NCBI RefSeq assembly: GCF_030269765.1
Contig: NZ_BSTX01000004.1
Span: 628,990 to 692,989 of the forward strand
Source of the DNA: Actinorhabdospora filicis
GTDB taxonomy: Bacteria > Actinomycetota > Actinomycetes > Mycobacteriales > Micromonosporaceae
DNA length: 64,000 nucleotides
Direction: 5' to 3'
Numbering within the stretch: the stretch's first letter is position 1; every line of letters starts with the position of its first letter. The notes under the pieces are model-generated. The model was not told the DNA's origin. It worked only from the letters and a program-made list of their open reading frames with translations, and made no database searches. Of the stretch, positions 7,826-16,396 are shown piece by piece. Position numbers and translations under genes: made by a program.

Positions 7826-9688
7826 ATGGCCGCGGAAAAGGCCGGTTTAAGCCGTCTGATCGGAAGGGGATTCCGGGCCGCCGGACTGACCTTCCGGGCC
7901 GGTCCCGTGGCCGCGTCGATCAACCTCGTCATCGTCGTCCTGCAGGGTCTCCTGCCGACGGCCGTGGCGTCGCTGACGGCGTTGCTGCTGACCGAGATCC
8001 CCGAGCGGGGATCCACCGGCTTCGATCCACAGTTCCTCGTCACCGGACTCGCCGTGCTCGGCGTGACGCTGGTGTCGCTGCCCTACATCACGTCCTATGT
8101 GCACGCTCGGGTGCGCAGGCAGCTCACGGTGATCGTGCAGGAGCGGCTGTTCGCGGCGGTCAACCGCTTCGGCGGCATGTCCCGCTTCGAGAACCCGGTG
8201 TTCCTGGACAAGCTCCGGCTGGCGCAGCAGGCCGCGATGAGCGCGCCCGACCAGGTCACCAACTCCATGTTCTCCATCGTGCAGGGCGTCCTGTCGGTGA
8301 TCACGTTCCTGGGCGCGCTGCTGTTCATCAGCCCGCTGATGGCGCTGATCACCGTCGTGGCGGCGGTCCCGGTGCTGTTCATCCAGCTCCAGCTCAGCCG
8401 CGACCGGGCCAACATGTCCTGGCGGATCAGCCCGCGCAACCGGCGGCAGATCTTCTACCAGATGCTGCTGCTGGACCTGGCCGCGGTGAAGGAGGTCCGC
8501 CTCTTCGGGCTCGGGCCGTTCCTGCTCAAGCGCCTCAACACCGAGACCCACGAGATCAACGCCGCCGAGGAGAAGGTGGAGCGCAAGGCGCTCTACACCC
8601 AGACGCCCCTGGGCGTCCTGGGCGCGCTGGTGGCCGGTGGCGGTCTCATGTGGATGGTGTGGCGGGCGCTGGACGGCGAGTTCAGCATCGGCCAGGTCTC
8701 GCTGTTCGTCGCGGCCGTCGCCGGTGTCCAGAGTGGACTGTCCTCGATCGTGTCCTCGGTGTCGATGATGTACCAGTCGCTGCTGCTGTTCGGGCACTTC
8801 ACCGAGGTCTCCGACATGGCCTCCGACCTGGCCGAGCCCGCCGCTCCCAAGGCCATCGCCAAGCTCGCCGAGGACGGCGGCATCGAGCTGCGGGACGTGT
8901 GGTTCCGCTACACCGATGACGGCCCCTGGATCCTCAAGGGCGTCGACCTGCGCATCGAGACCGGCCGCTCGCTGGCCCTGGTCGGCCTCAACGGCGCCGG
9001 CAAGAGCACCATGGTCAAGCTCCTGTGCCGCCTCTACGACCCCAGCAAGGGCAGCATCGTCTGGGACGGCGTCGACTACAAGGACATCGAGCTGCACGCC
9101 CTGCGCGACCGCATCTCGGCGGTCTTCCAGGACTACATGTCCTATGACCTGACCGCCGCCGAGAACATCGGCATCGGCGACCTCACCCACCTCGACGACC
9201 GCGAGCGCGTCATCGACGCCGCCCGCAAGGCCGACGTGGACGAGAAGATCAGCGAACTCGGCCGCGGCTACGAGACGATGCTGTCGCGCATCTTCTTCCA
9301 GGGCGAGGACAACGAGGACCCCGAGACCGGCGTGAGCCTGTCCGGCGGCCAGTGGCAGCGCATCGCGCTGGCCCGGGCCCTCATGCGCGCCCGCCGCGAC
9401 CTGCTGATCCTCGACGAGCCCAGCTCGGGCCTGGACGCCGCCGCCGAGCAGGAGGTCCACGACCGGCTGCGCGAGTACCGGACCGGCGCGACCTCGGTGC
9501 TCATCTCGCACCGGCTGGGCGCCGTCCGCCACGCCGACCGCATCGTGGTGCTGTCCGAAGGGCGCATCATCGAAGACGGAGACCATGACACGCTGATGGG
9601 GCTGGGCGGGGAGTACGCGCGGCTGTTCACCATCCAGGCCGCCAACTACACCGGCGAACTCAGCGCCATCGGGGAGGAGTCGCCGTGA
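7826..9688 (+). CDS. ABC exporter, fused permease and ATPase
   Basis: 620 residues: a six-TM exporter domain (about 25-335) and a nucleotide-binding domain (350-590). Visible motifs are Walker A GLNGAGKST (387-395), signature LSGGQWQR (505-512), Walker B LLILDEPSSG (526-535) and the switch His in ISHRLG. An acidic insertion (FFQGEDNEDPETG) sits just before the signature. The start has GGGAGG upstream. Its GTGA overlap with an S26 signal peptidase suggests export and processing of a peptide or protein. The exporter resembles those found in lanthipeptide or other peptide loci, but no precursor or modification gene is nearby, so the substrate is open. Confidence 0.9.
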   Translation: MAAEKAGLSRLIGRGFRAAGLTFRAGPVAASINLVIVVLQGLLPTAVASLTALLLTEIPERGSTGFDPQFLVTGLAVLGVTLVSLPYITSYVHARVRRQLTVIVQERLFAAVNRFGGMSRFENPVFLDKLRLAQQAAMSAPDQVTNSMFSIVQGVLSVITFLGALLFISPLMALITVVAAVPVLFIQLQLSRDRANMSWRISPRNRRQIFYQMLLLDLAAVKEVRLFGLGPFLLKRLNTETHEINAAEEKVERKALYTQTPLGVLGALVAGGGLMWMVWRALDGEFSIGQVSLFVAAVAGVQSGLSSIVSSVSMMYQSLLLFGHFTEVSDMASDLAEPAAPKAIAKLAEDGGIELRDVWFRYTDDGPWILKGVDLRIETGRSLALVGLNGAGKSTMVKLLCRLYDPSKGSIVWDGVDYKDIELHALRDRISAVFQDYMSYDLTAAENIGIGDLTHLDDRERVIDAARKADVDEKISELGRGYETMLSRIFFQGEDNEDPETGVSLSGGQWQRIALARALMRARRDLLILDEPSSGLDAAAEQEVHDRLREYRTGATSVLISHRLGAVRHADRIVVLSEGRIIEDGDHDTLMGLGGEYARLFTIQAANYTGELSAIGEESP

Positions 9689-10173
9689 CCTGGCTGCTCT
9701 ACACGGCCGTAGCCGTCGCCGTCATCGCGGCGGGCGCGGCCTGGTTCGTCCACCGCCGCTACGTGGCCATCACCGTCGAGGGCGGCAGCATGACCCCGAC
9801 GCTGCAACCGGGCGACCGGGTGCTCATCCGGCGCGGGCGCGGCGGGCTCCAGCGCGACCAGATCGTGGTCATCAAGGAACCCGACCTCGGCATGACCGGC
9901 TGGCGCAACAACACCCCCGCCACGCGGGACCTGAACGCCTCCGGCTGGTACATCAAGCGCGTCGTCGCCCTCCCCGGCGACCCGATGCCCGAGCGGGTGG
10001 TGAACTTCGGCGACGTCGTCCCCGAGGGCCACATCATCGTCATCGGCGACCACCCCCACAGCGGCGACTCCAAGCAGCACGGCCCCTGCCCGATCCACCA
10101 GGTCCTCGGGGTGGTCGTGCGGCGGATGGAGTCACGCCGGCAGGCCGATCCACAGCCCAGCCCCGGTCAGTAG
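9685..10173 (+). CDS. S26 family signal peptidase (single TM)
   Basis: 162 residues, starting at a GTG that overlaps the ABC exporter stop (GTGA), so the two are translationally coupled. One N-terminal TM (3-21) is followed by the catalytic Ser35 in VEGGSMTPTL and general-base Lys91 in GWYIKRVVALPGD; the conserved box IVIGDHPHSGDSKQHG is also present. It would cleave signal or leader peptides on the outer membrane face. It is shorter than housekeeping LepB and is devoted to the exporter by context. Its last 42 bp overlap the 3' end of the convergent DUF202 gene. Confidence 0.88.
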   Translation: MTWLLYTAVAVAVIAAGAAWFVHRRYVAITVEGGSMTPTLQPGDRVLIRRGRGGLQRDQIVVIKEPDLGMTGWRNNTPATRDLNASGWYIKRVVALPGDPMPERVVNFGDVVPEGHIIVIGDHPHSGDSKQHGPCPIHQVLGVVVRRMESRRQADPQPSPGQ

Positions 10174-10437
10174 CAGCACCAGCACCAGCATCGGGTAGAC
10201 CGTCGCCGCCGTCAGCGGCGACGGTCTGTCCGCCGCCATGTGCCGGATGCGCGCGTGCGTCAGCAGCAGCGTCGCCACCCAGATCAGCGCCACCAGGGCC
10301 AGGGCGAGGGCCTGCGCACCGCTGACCCGGCCCGCGAAGACCGGTCGCGCCAGCAGCAGGACCACCACCGTGAAGGTCAGGACCGTGCGCCGCCACGCCA
10401 GCCGCGTCCGCTCCGGCTGGCGCCCGTCGGGATTCAC
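10132..10437 (-). CDS. DUF202 family membrane protein (small)
   Basis: 101 residues with a GTG start at 10437 that overlaps the upstream gene's stop (GTGA), so it is coupled. The N-terminus PERTRLAWRRTVLTFTVVVLLL is the DUF202 signature (E/RT.LAW.RT), followed by a second TM near 42-60 and a third near 80-98. It pairs with the YidH-like DUF202 protein encoded just upstream; the two-gene arrangement is common in actinobacteria. Function is unknown. It overlaps the convergent signal peptidase by 42 bp at the 3' end. Confidence 0.8.
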   Translation of the reverse strand: MNPDGRQPERTRLAWRRTVLTFTVVVLLLARPVFAGRVSGAQALALALVALIWVATLLLTHARIRHMAADRPSPLTAATVYPMLVLVLLLTGAGLWIGLPA

Positions 10438-10823
10438 GCCTTCCCCGAGATCAGCACGTACAGCACCACCGCCAGCGCGCCACCGGTGATGACGACCGCC
10501 AGCGCGGCCGGGAACCGGGTCGGCGGCAGGTCCTCGCCGTGCCGCATCGCCCACTCGCAGCGCAGCCAGCGCGCCACCGCCCGCAGCGCGCACATCGCCC
10601 CCAGCGCCATCAGGCCCACCGCCAGGACCTCCCGGAACGTCCCCCACTCGGCCCGGGGCAGGAACTGCGCGACGGCGATCCCGCCGCCCAGCAGCGCCAG
10701 CGCGGTGCGGATCCAGGCGAGGAAGGTGCGCTCATTGGCCAGCGAGAACCGGTAGTCGGGCGTGGTCCCCTCGTCGAGGAGGCGGGCGGGACTGAACCAG
10801 AGCTTGATCATCGAGCGCACCAT
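10434..10823 (-). CDS. YidH/DUF202 family membrane protein
   Basis: 129 residues. After a short N-terminus, the DUF202 core RFSLANERTFLAWIRTALALLGGGIAV is followed by TMs near 66-83 and 105-125. The ATG at 10823 is the conventional start. A TAGGCT hexamer ends 6 nt before the next codon, GTG at 10820, so a leaderless start at 10820 is equally possible. It forms an overlapping pair with the smaller DUF202 gene and is divergent from the HAAS-domain gene. The biochemical role is unknown for the family. Confidence 0.82.
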   Translation of the reverse strand: MVRSMIKLWFSPARLLDEGTTPDYRFSLANERTFLAWIRTALALLGGGIAVAQFLPRAEWGTFREVLAVGLMALGAMCALRAVARWLRCEWAMRHGEDLPPTRFPAALAVVITGGALAVVLYVLISGKA

Positions 10824-10902
10824 GTCAGCCTAGATCCGGGCCGGTCCAGATCCGGGAAATCCCCCCTGGCCCGGGTCGGGGTACCCCGGACAGAATGGCC
10901 AC

Positions 10903-11577
10903 ATGGACCCCATCGCCGAACACCTCTCCGCGATGCGCGCCGCCCTGCTCGGCTCCCGCCGCCGCGTCGACGACCTGCTCCGCGAGGCCCGCCACGGCAT
11001 GGAGGACGCCGCCGAGGCCTTCGAGGCCGACGGCGTCAGCCCGCCGGAGGCCGCGCGCATGGCCGTCGCCGACTTCGGGACCGTCGCCCAGGTCGCCCCC
11101 GACTACCAGGTCGAGCTCGCCGCCGGCGTCACCCGCCGGGCCCTGCTGTTCCTGGCGCTGCTGACCCCCGTCGGCAACATCACCGCCTGGTTCACCTGGC
11201 ACGACGCCCCACCGCTGACCCACGCGCCCTTGCCCGGCACGTTCCAGCTGGCCACCGCCATGGACGTGCTGTCCTGGACGGTCACCATCGCCTCGGTGCT
11301 CGGCGCGCTCGCCGTCACCGTCGGCGGGCGCTGGATCGCGTTCCGCCCGTCCTGGGCGGCCGCCGCCGGGATCTCCATCTTCACGATGCTCACGCTGACC
11401 ATGACCCTCGGCTTCGCCCTCACCGTGCTGTTCGCCGCCGCGCGCGACCTGCCGCCCTACGGCATGGTCCCCGACCCGGGGAACCTCGGGTACCTCGCGG
11501 CCTGGGGCGCGCTGCTGTGGACGGGGACGCGCTGCCTGCGCAGCGGCAGACGCGCGCTGCGCCTGGTCGCGGCTTAA
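10903..11577 (+). CDS. HAAS/permease-prefix-domain membrane protein
   Basis: 224 residues. Residues 1-72 form an amphipathic helical domain (ARHGMEDAAEAFEADG, then AVADFGTVAQVAPDYQVEL) like the permease-prefix/HAAS domains of actinobacterial membrane proteins, usually controlled by PadR regulators. Four TM segments follow (about 80-100, 120-140, 150-172, 190-210). No PadR gene is adjacent, although one lies at 20621. A -10-like CAGAAT (10891-10896) ends 6 nt before the ATG, consistent with leaderless transcription. Function unknown. Confidence 0.7.
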   Translation: MDPIAEHLSAMRAALLGSRRRVDDLLREARHGMEDAAEAFEADGVSPPEAARMAVADFGTVAQVAPDYQVELAAGVTRRALLFLALLTPVGNITAWFTWHDAPPLTHAPLPGTFQLATAMDVLSWTVTIASVLGALAVTVGGRWIAFRPSWAAAAGISIFTMLTLTMTLGFALTVLFAAARDLPPYGMVPDPGNLGYLAAWGALLWTGTRCLRSGRRALRLVAA

Positions 11578-11589
11578 GCGCGGCTTCAG
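11573..11589 (+). promoter_or_regulatory. direct-repeat operator upstream of PepSY gene
   Basis: CTTAAG-cgcgg-CTTCAG, an 11-bp-period direct repeat of the type bound by OmpR/PhoB-family regulators. It begins 40 bp before the PepSY ATG and matches the copy ahead of the response regulator gene (12090-12106). CATGGT (11601-11606) is a possible -10, 6 nt before the ATG. Confidence 0.6.
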
Positions 11590-11612
11590 GGCCCTTGCCG
11601 CATGGTGAGGGT

Positions 11613-12047
11613 ATGAAGGCCTTCCTGAGCAAGTTCAAGATCGTCGGCCGCCGCCGCTGGATCGTGCTGAGCGTCGTGGCGTTCGTGGTCCTCCTCGGCG
11701 GGGGAGCCACCGCCTGGGCCACGGTGGCCCGCGACGGACACCGCCCGCACCCGCCCGCCGTCACCGCCGCGCCCGCCGTGACCGTCGGGCAGGCCGCCGA
11801 CGCCGCGCTGGCCAAGGCGCCCGGCGTCGTCCACGAGGTCGAGCTCAAGGGCCCGGCCGACAAGCCGGTGTGGGAGGTGGAGATCTTCGGCACCGACGGC
11901 TCCTGGCACGAGGTGACCGTGGACGCCTCCTCCGGCACGGTCGTGGACGACCGGACCGGCCGGGGCCACGACGACGGCGACGACCACGGCGGTGACCGGG
12001 ACCGCGGCCGCGACGACGACCACGGCCGCGGGCACCACGGCGACTAG
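11613..12047 (+). CDS. membrane-anchored PepSY domain protein with Asp/His-rich tail
   Basis: 144 residues: basic N-terminus, one TM (about 16-38), a single PepSY domain (55-112; VGQAADAALAKAPGVVHEVEL, VWEVEIFGTDG, TVDASSGTVV), and a 27-residue tail made almost only of Asp, His, Gly and Arg (118-144). PepSY domains act as inhibitory or sensory extracytoplasmic modules. The tail looks able to bind divalent metal, and a similar tract lies in the sensor loop of the kinase at 12799. The ATG at 11613 is positioned 40 bp after the direct-repeat operator and is followed by a hairpin terminator. It is likely a target of the adjacent response regulator. Confidence 0.82.
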   Translation: MKAFLSKFKIVGRRRWIVLSVVAFVVLLGGGATAWATVARDGHRPHPPAVTAAPAVTVGQAADAALAKAPGVVHEVELKGPADKPVWEVEIFGTDGSWHEVTVDASSGTVVDDRTGRGHDDGDDHGGDRDRGRDDDHGRGHHGD

Positions 12048-12063
12048 ACCTCCCCCGGAGGGA

Positions 12064-12090
12064 GCCCGGTCCGTCCCCGTCGGACCGGGC
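12064..12090 (+). terminator. hairpin after PepSY gene
   Basis: Perfect 10-bp stem GCCCGGTCCG / CGGACCGGGC with a 7-nt loop, followed by TT. It lies 17 bp after the PepSY stop and separates this gene from the response regulator promoter. Confidence 0.65.
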
Positions 12091-12106
12091 TTCAGCGCGT
12101 CTTCAG
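12090..12106 (+). promoter_or_regulatory. direct-repeat operator upstream of response regulator gene
   Basis: CTTCAG-cgcgt-CTTCAG with 11-bp period, 39 bp before the response regulator ATG. It nearly duplicates the site at 11573-11589, including the spacer and the following GG-CCC. CATCCT (12117-12122) is a possible -10. This suggests autoregulation. Confidence 0.6.
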
Positions 12107-12128
12107 GCCCGCGTGCCATCCTCGGGCC

Positions 12129-12798
<670 letters not shown>

Positions 12799-12806
<8 letters not shown>

Positions 12807-14220
12807 CTCCGTGAGAGGCCTCTGGCCCCAGTCGGTGCGCTGGCGCACCACCCTGTTCGCCACCGCCGTCTCGGCCTTCGCGCTGGTCGCGGTGGGCGCG
12901 CTGGTGCTGCTCCTGCTGCGCGCCAACCTCGCCGGGACCGCCCAGGACCGCGCCGAACTCGCCGCCCGCGAGATCGCCACCGCGCTCGCCGACGGGACGC
13001 CCCCGCAGCGGGCGCTGCCGCACGACGACGAGCTCGTGGTCCTCATCGACGGCCCCGCCACCGACTTCGGCGAGGACGAGGACCCCGTGCCGCGCTTCGG
13101 CGGCGAACCGCGCCCGGCGCCGCCGCCTGGGGACGACGACCACGGCGGCCGCGACGACGGTCACGACTACGACGACTCCTATACGAAGAAGGTCGGCCGG
13201 GTGCTGACCGAGGTCCGCTTCGACACCGTCAAGATCGACGGGAAGCCGCACCGCTTCGCCGCCATCACCGCCCAGGCCCCCGACGGCACCTGCTTCGTGG
13301 TCTACGCCGGGGTGTCCACCGCCGTCGGCGAGGAGGCGGTGGGCAAGGCCGCCCGGTACATGCTGCTGGCGCTGGCACCGGTCCTGCTCGTCATCGCCGG
13401 GGTGACCTGGCTGGTGACGCGCCGGGCGCTGCGGCCGGTGGCCGCGATCCGCGCCGAACTGGCCGCCATCACCGCCGGGGACCTGTCCCGGCGCGTGCCC
13501 GAGCCCGGCTCCCGCGACGAGATCGGCGACCTGGCCCGCACCACCAACGCCACCCTCGCGCAACTGGACGCCGCCGTGAGCCAGCAGCGCCGGTTCATCG
13601 CCGACGCCTCCCACGAGCTGCGCAGCCCCATCGCCACCATCCGCGCGCGCTTGGAGGTGGGGGCCGAGCACCCGGGCCTGCTGCGGCCCGCCGAGCTGCT
13701 GGACGACGTCGTCCGGCTCCAGCGCCTGGCCACCGACCTGCTGCTGCTGGCCCGCCTGGACGCCGGTGAGCGCCCACCGTCGCGTGCGGTCGACCTGGCC
13801 GGGCTGCTCCGCGAGGCCGCCGCGCGCCCGGCGCCCTACCCGGTGCGCCTGGAGGTCCCGGAGGAGCTGACCGTGCCGGGCGTGCGCTCGCGGCTGGAGC
13901 GGGTGCTGACCAACCTCCTGGACAACGCGCAGCACCACACGTCCACCGCCGTGTGGGTCACCGCCCGCGTCTCCGGCGGGCACGCCGTGATCGAGGTCGC
14001 CGACGACGGCCCGGGCGTGCCGGTGGCCGAACGCGAGCGCGTCTTCGGCCGTTTCGTGCGCCTGGACGAGGCCCGCAGCCGCGACGAGGGCGGCGCCGGG
14101 CTGGGCCTGGCGATCGTGGCGGACCTGGTGGCCGCGCACGGCGGGACGGTGGAGGTGGCCGACCGGCCCGGCGGGGGAGCGCTGCTGCGGGTGACGCTGC
14201 CTGCGTCCAGGGACTTCTGA
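12799..14220 (+). CDS. sensor histidine kinase (EnvZ/OmpR class)
   Basis: 473 residues. TM1 (17-41) and TM2 (187-207) enclose an extracytoplasmic sensor region with an Asp/His-rich stretch at 111-128 that resembles the PepSY protein's tail. HAMP follows (208-258), then HisKA with His272 in ADASHELRSPIAT and HATPase_c with N box LTNLLDNAQHH, G1 DDGPGVP, F box FGRFVRLDEARSR and G2 GGAGLGLAIV. It is cotranscribed with its response regulator (8-nt overlap). The input could be a divalent cation, but this is inference from composition only. Confidence 0.93.
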
Positions 14221-14231
14221 GGCCGGCGTCC

Positions 14232-14257
14232 CGGGACCTCTGCGGTCTCAGGTCCCG
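14232..14257. terminator. hairpin between convergent kinase and TetR genes
   Basis: 8-bp stem CGGGACCT / AGGTCCCG with a 10-nt loop, in the 27-bp gap between the kinase stop and the TetR stop and running slightly into the latter. Probably a shared terminator; no clear T run. Confidence 0.4.
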
Positions 14258-14898
14258 AAGGCCGCCAGGAACGTCTCCACGCCGTCGGCGATGATCCCGG
14301 CGAGCTCCTCCTCGGGCAGTTCGCGCGTGCCCATCGCGGTGCGCGCGGCCAGTTCGCCGGTGATGAGCGCCATGAAGTGCCGCGCGGCCAGGACGGGGTC
14401 CGGCACGCGCAGGACACCGGCGTTGCCCAGCCGCGCCAGGCGCCCGGCGAGGGCCTCGTTGATCTGGCGGCCGCCCTCGGTCTGCACCTCGTCGTAGACC
14501 TCGGGGAAGCGGGCCGCCTCGGTGTACAGCAGCCGCGACAGCGCCCAGCCCTGCGGGCTGATGTGGCAGTCCACCAGGCTGCGGGCGACCGTGCGCAGGC
14601 CCGCGCGCAGGTCCTCGCCGGTGGTGGGGAAGCCGTCGACGGCGGCCAGGACCTTGGTCTTGCTGCGGGCGGCGGCCTCGGCCATCGCCGCGCGGTAGAG
14701 GTTCTCCTTGCCGCCCAGGTGGTTGTAGATCGTCGGTTTCGCCACGCCCGCCTCGGCGGCGATGGCCTCCACCCCGGCGCGCTCGTAGCCGTCCCGGGCG
14801 AAGACTTCGATGGCCGCGCTCAGGATCGCTTGCCGCTTGTCGATGCGGCCACGGGCGGTGGGTGGAGCGGGCGCGGCGGCGGCCCTTGCGGCGGACAT
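14248..14898 (-). CDS. TetR family regulator of adjacent MFS efflux gene
   Basis: 216 residues. N-terminal helix-turn-helix (20-66: KRQAILSAAIEVFARDGYER, then AGVEAIAAEAGVAKPTIYNH) and a C-terminal ligand-binding domain of the type with LYTEAARFPEVYDEV. Divergent from the MFS gene with a perfect 18-bp palindrome between them. TACGCT (14906-14911) ends 7 nt before the ATG, consistent with a leaderless transcript. It likely represses itself and the exporter until a toxic ligand binds. Confidence 0.92.
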   Translation of the reverse strand: MSAARAAAAPAPPTARGRIDKRQAILSAAIEVFARDGYERAGVEAIAAEAGVAKPTIYNHLGGKENLYRAAMAEAAARSKTKVLAAVDGFPTTGEDLRAGLRTVARSLVDCHISPQGWALSRLLYTEAARFPEVYDEVQTEGGRQINEALAGRLARLGNAGVLRVPDPVLAARHFMALITGELAARTAMGTRELPEEELAGIIADGVETFLAAFGT

Positions 14899-14928
14899 GT
14901 CCCAGAGCGTACTCTCCGTCTCGCCTTC

Positions 14929-14946
14929 TTGAACTCATGAGTTCAA
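14929..14946. promoter_or_regulatory. TetR operator palindrome
   Basis: TTGAACTCATGAGTTCAA is a perfect 18-bp palindrome in the 69-bp gap between divergent TetR and MFS genes, placed near the -35 region of the TetR promoter. Confidence 0.75.
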
Positions 14947-14967
14947 ATTAGCTGACGGATTGGTTCT

Positions 14968-16317
14968 ATGACTACTACCGCTGAGTCCACTGATGTCCGG
15001 GTCGGCAAACCCCTCACCGCCACCGTCGCCGTGATGGTCCTGGGCGCCGTCATGGCGATCCTCGACGCGACCATCGTCAACGTCGGCGTGGAGACCCTCG
15101 GCCACCACTTCGGCGCCTCCCTCGCCTCCGTCGAATGGGTCGCCACCGGCTACCTGCTCGCCTTCGCCCTCACCGTCCCCGTCGCGGGCTGGGCCGCCGA
15201 GCGCTTCGGCGCCCGCGCGGTGTGGCTGAGCGGCCTCACCGTCTTCCTGCTCGGCTCGGCCCTGTCGGCGATCTCCTGGTCCATCGGCGCCCTCATCGCC
15301 TTCCGGATCCTCCAGGGCATCGGCGGCGCGCTCCTCGAACCCACCATGCTCACGCTGCTGGCCCGCCTGGCCGGGCCGCGGCGTGCCGGACGGCTCCTCG
15401 GCCTCATCGGCGGGCTGCTGCCCCTAGGGCCGGTCTTCGGGCCGATGCTGGGCGGGCTGATCCTGTCCGGCCTGCCCTGGCAGTGGATGTTCCTGGTCAA
15501 CCTGCCCCTCGGCATCGCCTCGCTGATCCTGAGCGCCCGGCGGCTGCCGCGCGACGAGCCCGGCGGGGCCGCGCGGCTGGACGTCCGGGGCCTGCTGCTC
15601 CTGCCGCCCGGCTTCGCCGCGCTCGTCTACGGGCTGTCCGGGGCGGCCGCGCGCGGCTTCGGCTCGCCGCACGTGTGGGTACCGCTCGTGCTGGGCACGG
15701 TCCTGCTCGCCGCCTACGCCGTCCACGGGCTGCGCCGGGCGGAGACGCTGATCGACCTGCGGCTGTTCGCCTCGCGCGGGTTCACCGCCAGCGTGGTGGC
15801 CATGTTCGGGGTCGGCGCGATGCTCTTCGCGGTCCTGTTCGCCGTGCCGCTGTTCTTCCAGCGCGGGCGCGACACCGGCGTCCTGTCCGCCGGGTTCCTG
15901 CTGGCCGCCGTCGGCGTCGGCGCGTTCATCGGGATGCCCCTCGCCGGGCGCCTGTCGGACCGGGTCGGCGCGCGCCCGCTCGTCCCGCTCGGCGCGGTGG
16001 TGGCCGGGCTCGGCTCGGCGGTCTTCGCGCTGGACGCCGCGCCGACGGCCGTCCTCGTCCCGGTCATGGTGCTCATGGGCGTCGGCTTCGGGTTCATCGG
16101 CGCGCCCTCGATGGCCGCCGTCTACCGCGGCGTCGCGCCCGCCTCGGTGCCCAGCGCGACCGGCGCGATCTACATCCTCAACCAGATCGGCGCCGCCCTC
16201 GGCGTCGCCGTCGCGGCCCTGCTCATCCAGACCCACGGCGAGGTGAGCGCGTTCTGGTGGCCGGTCGCCGCCGCGCCGCTGGTGCTGGTGGCCGGGCTGC
16301 TCCAGCCGCGCGCGTGA
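14968..16317 (+). CDS. MFS drug efflux transporter, DHA2-like
   Basis: 449 residues with about 12-14 hydrophobic segments. Typical motifs: LDATIVNVGVETL in the first helix (motif D1 of multidrug transporters), WVATGYLLAFALTVPVAGWA (14-TM class), and ILQGIGGALLEPTMLTLLAR with GPMLGGLI (antiporter motif C region). It is somewhat shorter than typical 14-TM members. It is controlled by the divergent TetR and exports an unknown toxic or antibiotic compound using the proton gradient. Confidence 0.9.
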   Translation: MTTTAESTDVRVGKPLTATVAVMVLGAVMAILDATIVNVGVETLGHHFGASLASVEWVATGYLLAFALTVPVAGWAAERFGARAVWLSGLTVFLLGSALSAISWSIGALIAFRILQGIGGALLEPTMLTLLARLAGPRRAGRLLGLIGGLLPLGPVFGPMLGGLILSGLPWQWMFLVNLPLGIASLILSARRLPRDEPGGAARLDVRGLLLLPPGFAALVYGLSGAAARGFGSPHVWVPLVLGTVLLAAYAVHGLRRAETLIDLRLFASRGFTASVVAMFGVGAMLFAVLFAVPLFFQRGRDTGVLSAGFLLAAVGVGAFIGMPLAGRLSDRVGARPLVPLGAVVAGLGSAVFALDAAPTAVLVPVMVLMGVGFGFIGAPSMAAVYRGVAPASVPSATGAIYILNQIGAALGVAVAALLIQTHGEVSAFWWPVAAAPLVLVAGLLQPRA

Positions 16318-16322
16318 GGAGT

Positions 16323-16350
16323 GCGGGGAGCCACGCCCCGGGCTCCCCGC
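16323..16350 (+). terminator. hairpin after MFS gene
   Basis: Perfect 10-bp stem GCGGGGAGCC / GGCTCCCCGC with an 8-nt loop, starting 6 bp after the MFS stop. No long T run follows. Confidence 0.6.
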
Positions 16351-16379
16351 AACTACCACGGATGATGATCAAAGCCGCA

Positions 16380-16396
16380 TATCATTCACGAATGAT
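16380..16396 (+). promoter_or_regulatory. inverted repeat over -10 and start codon of SpoIIE-type phosphatase gene
   Basis: ATCATTC-AC-GAATGAT (16381-16396) is a perfect 7-bp dyad covering TATCAT (16380-16385), which ends 6 nt before the ATG at 16392. If the mRNA is leaderless, the dyad spans the -10, transcription start and start codon and could be an operator or a 5'-end hairpin. Confidence 0.45.

Noticed and set aside
7729..10437. Lanthipeptide or lasso-peptide cluster around the ABC exporter and signal peptidase
   Set aside because: No precursor peptide, cyclase, dehydratase or protease partner was found nearby.
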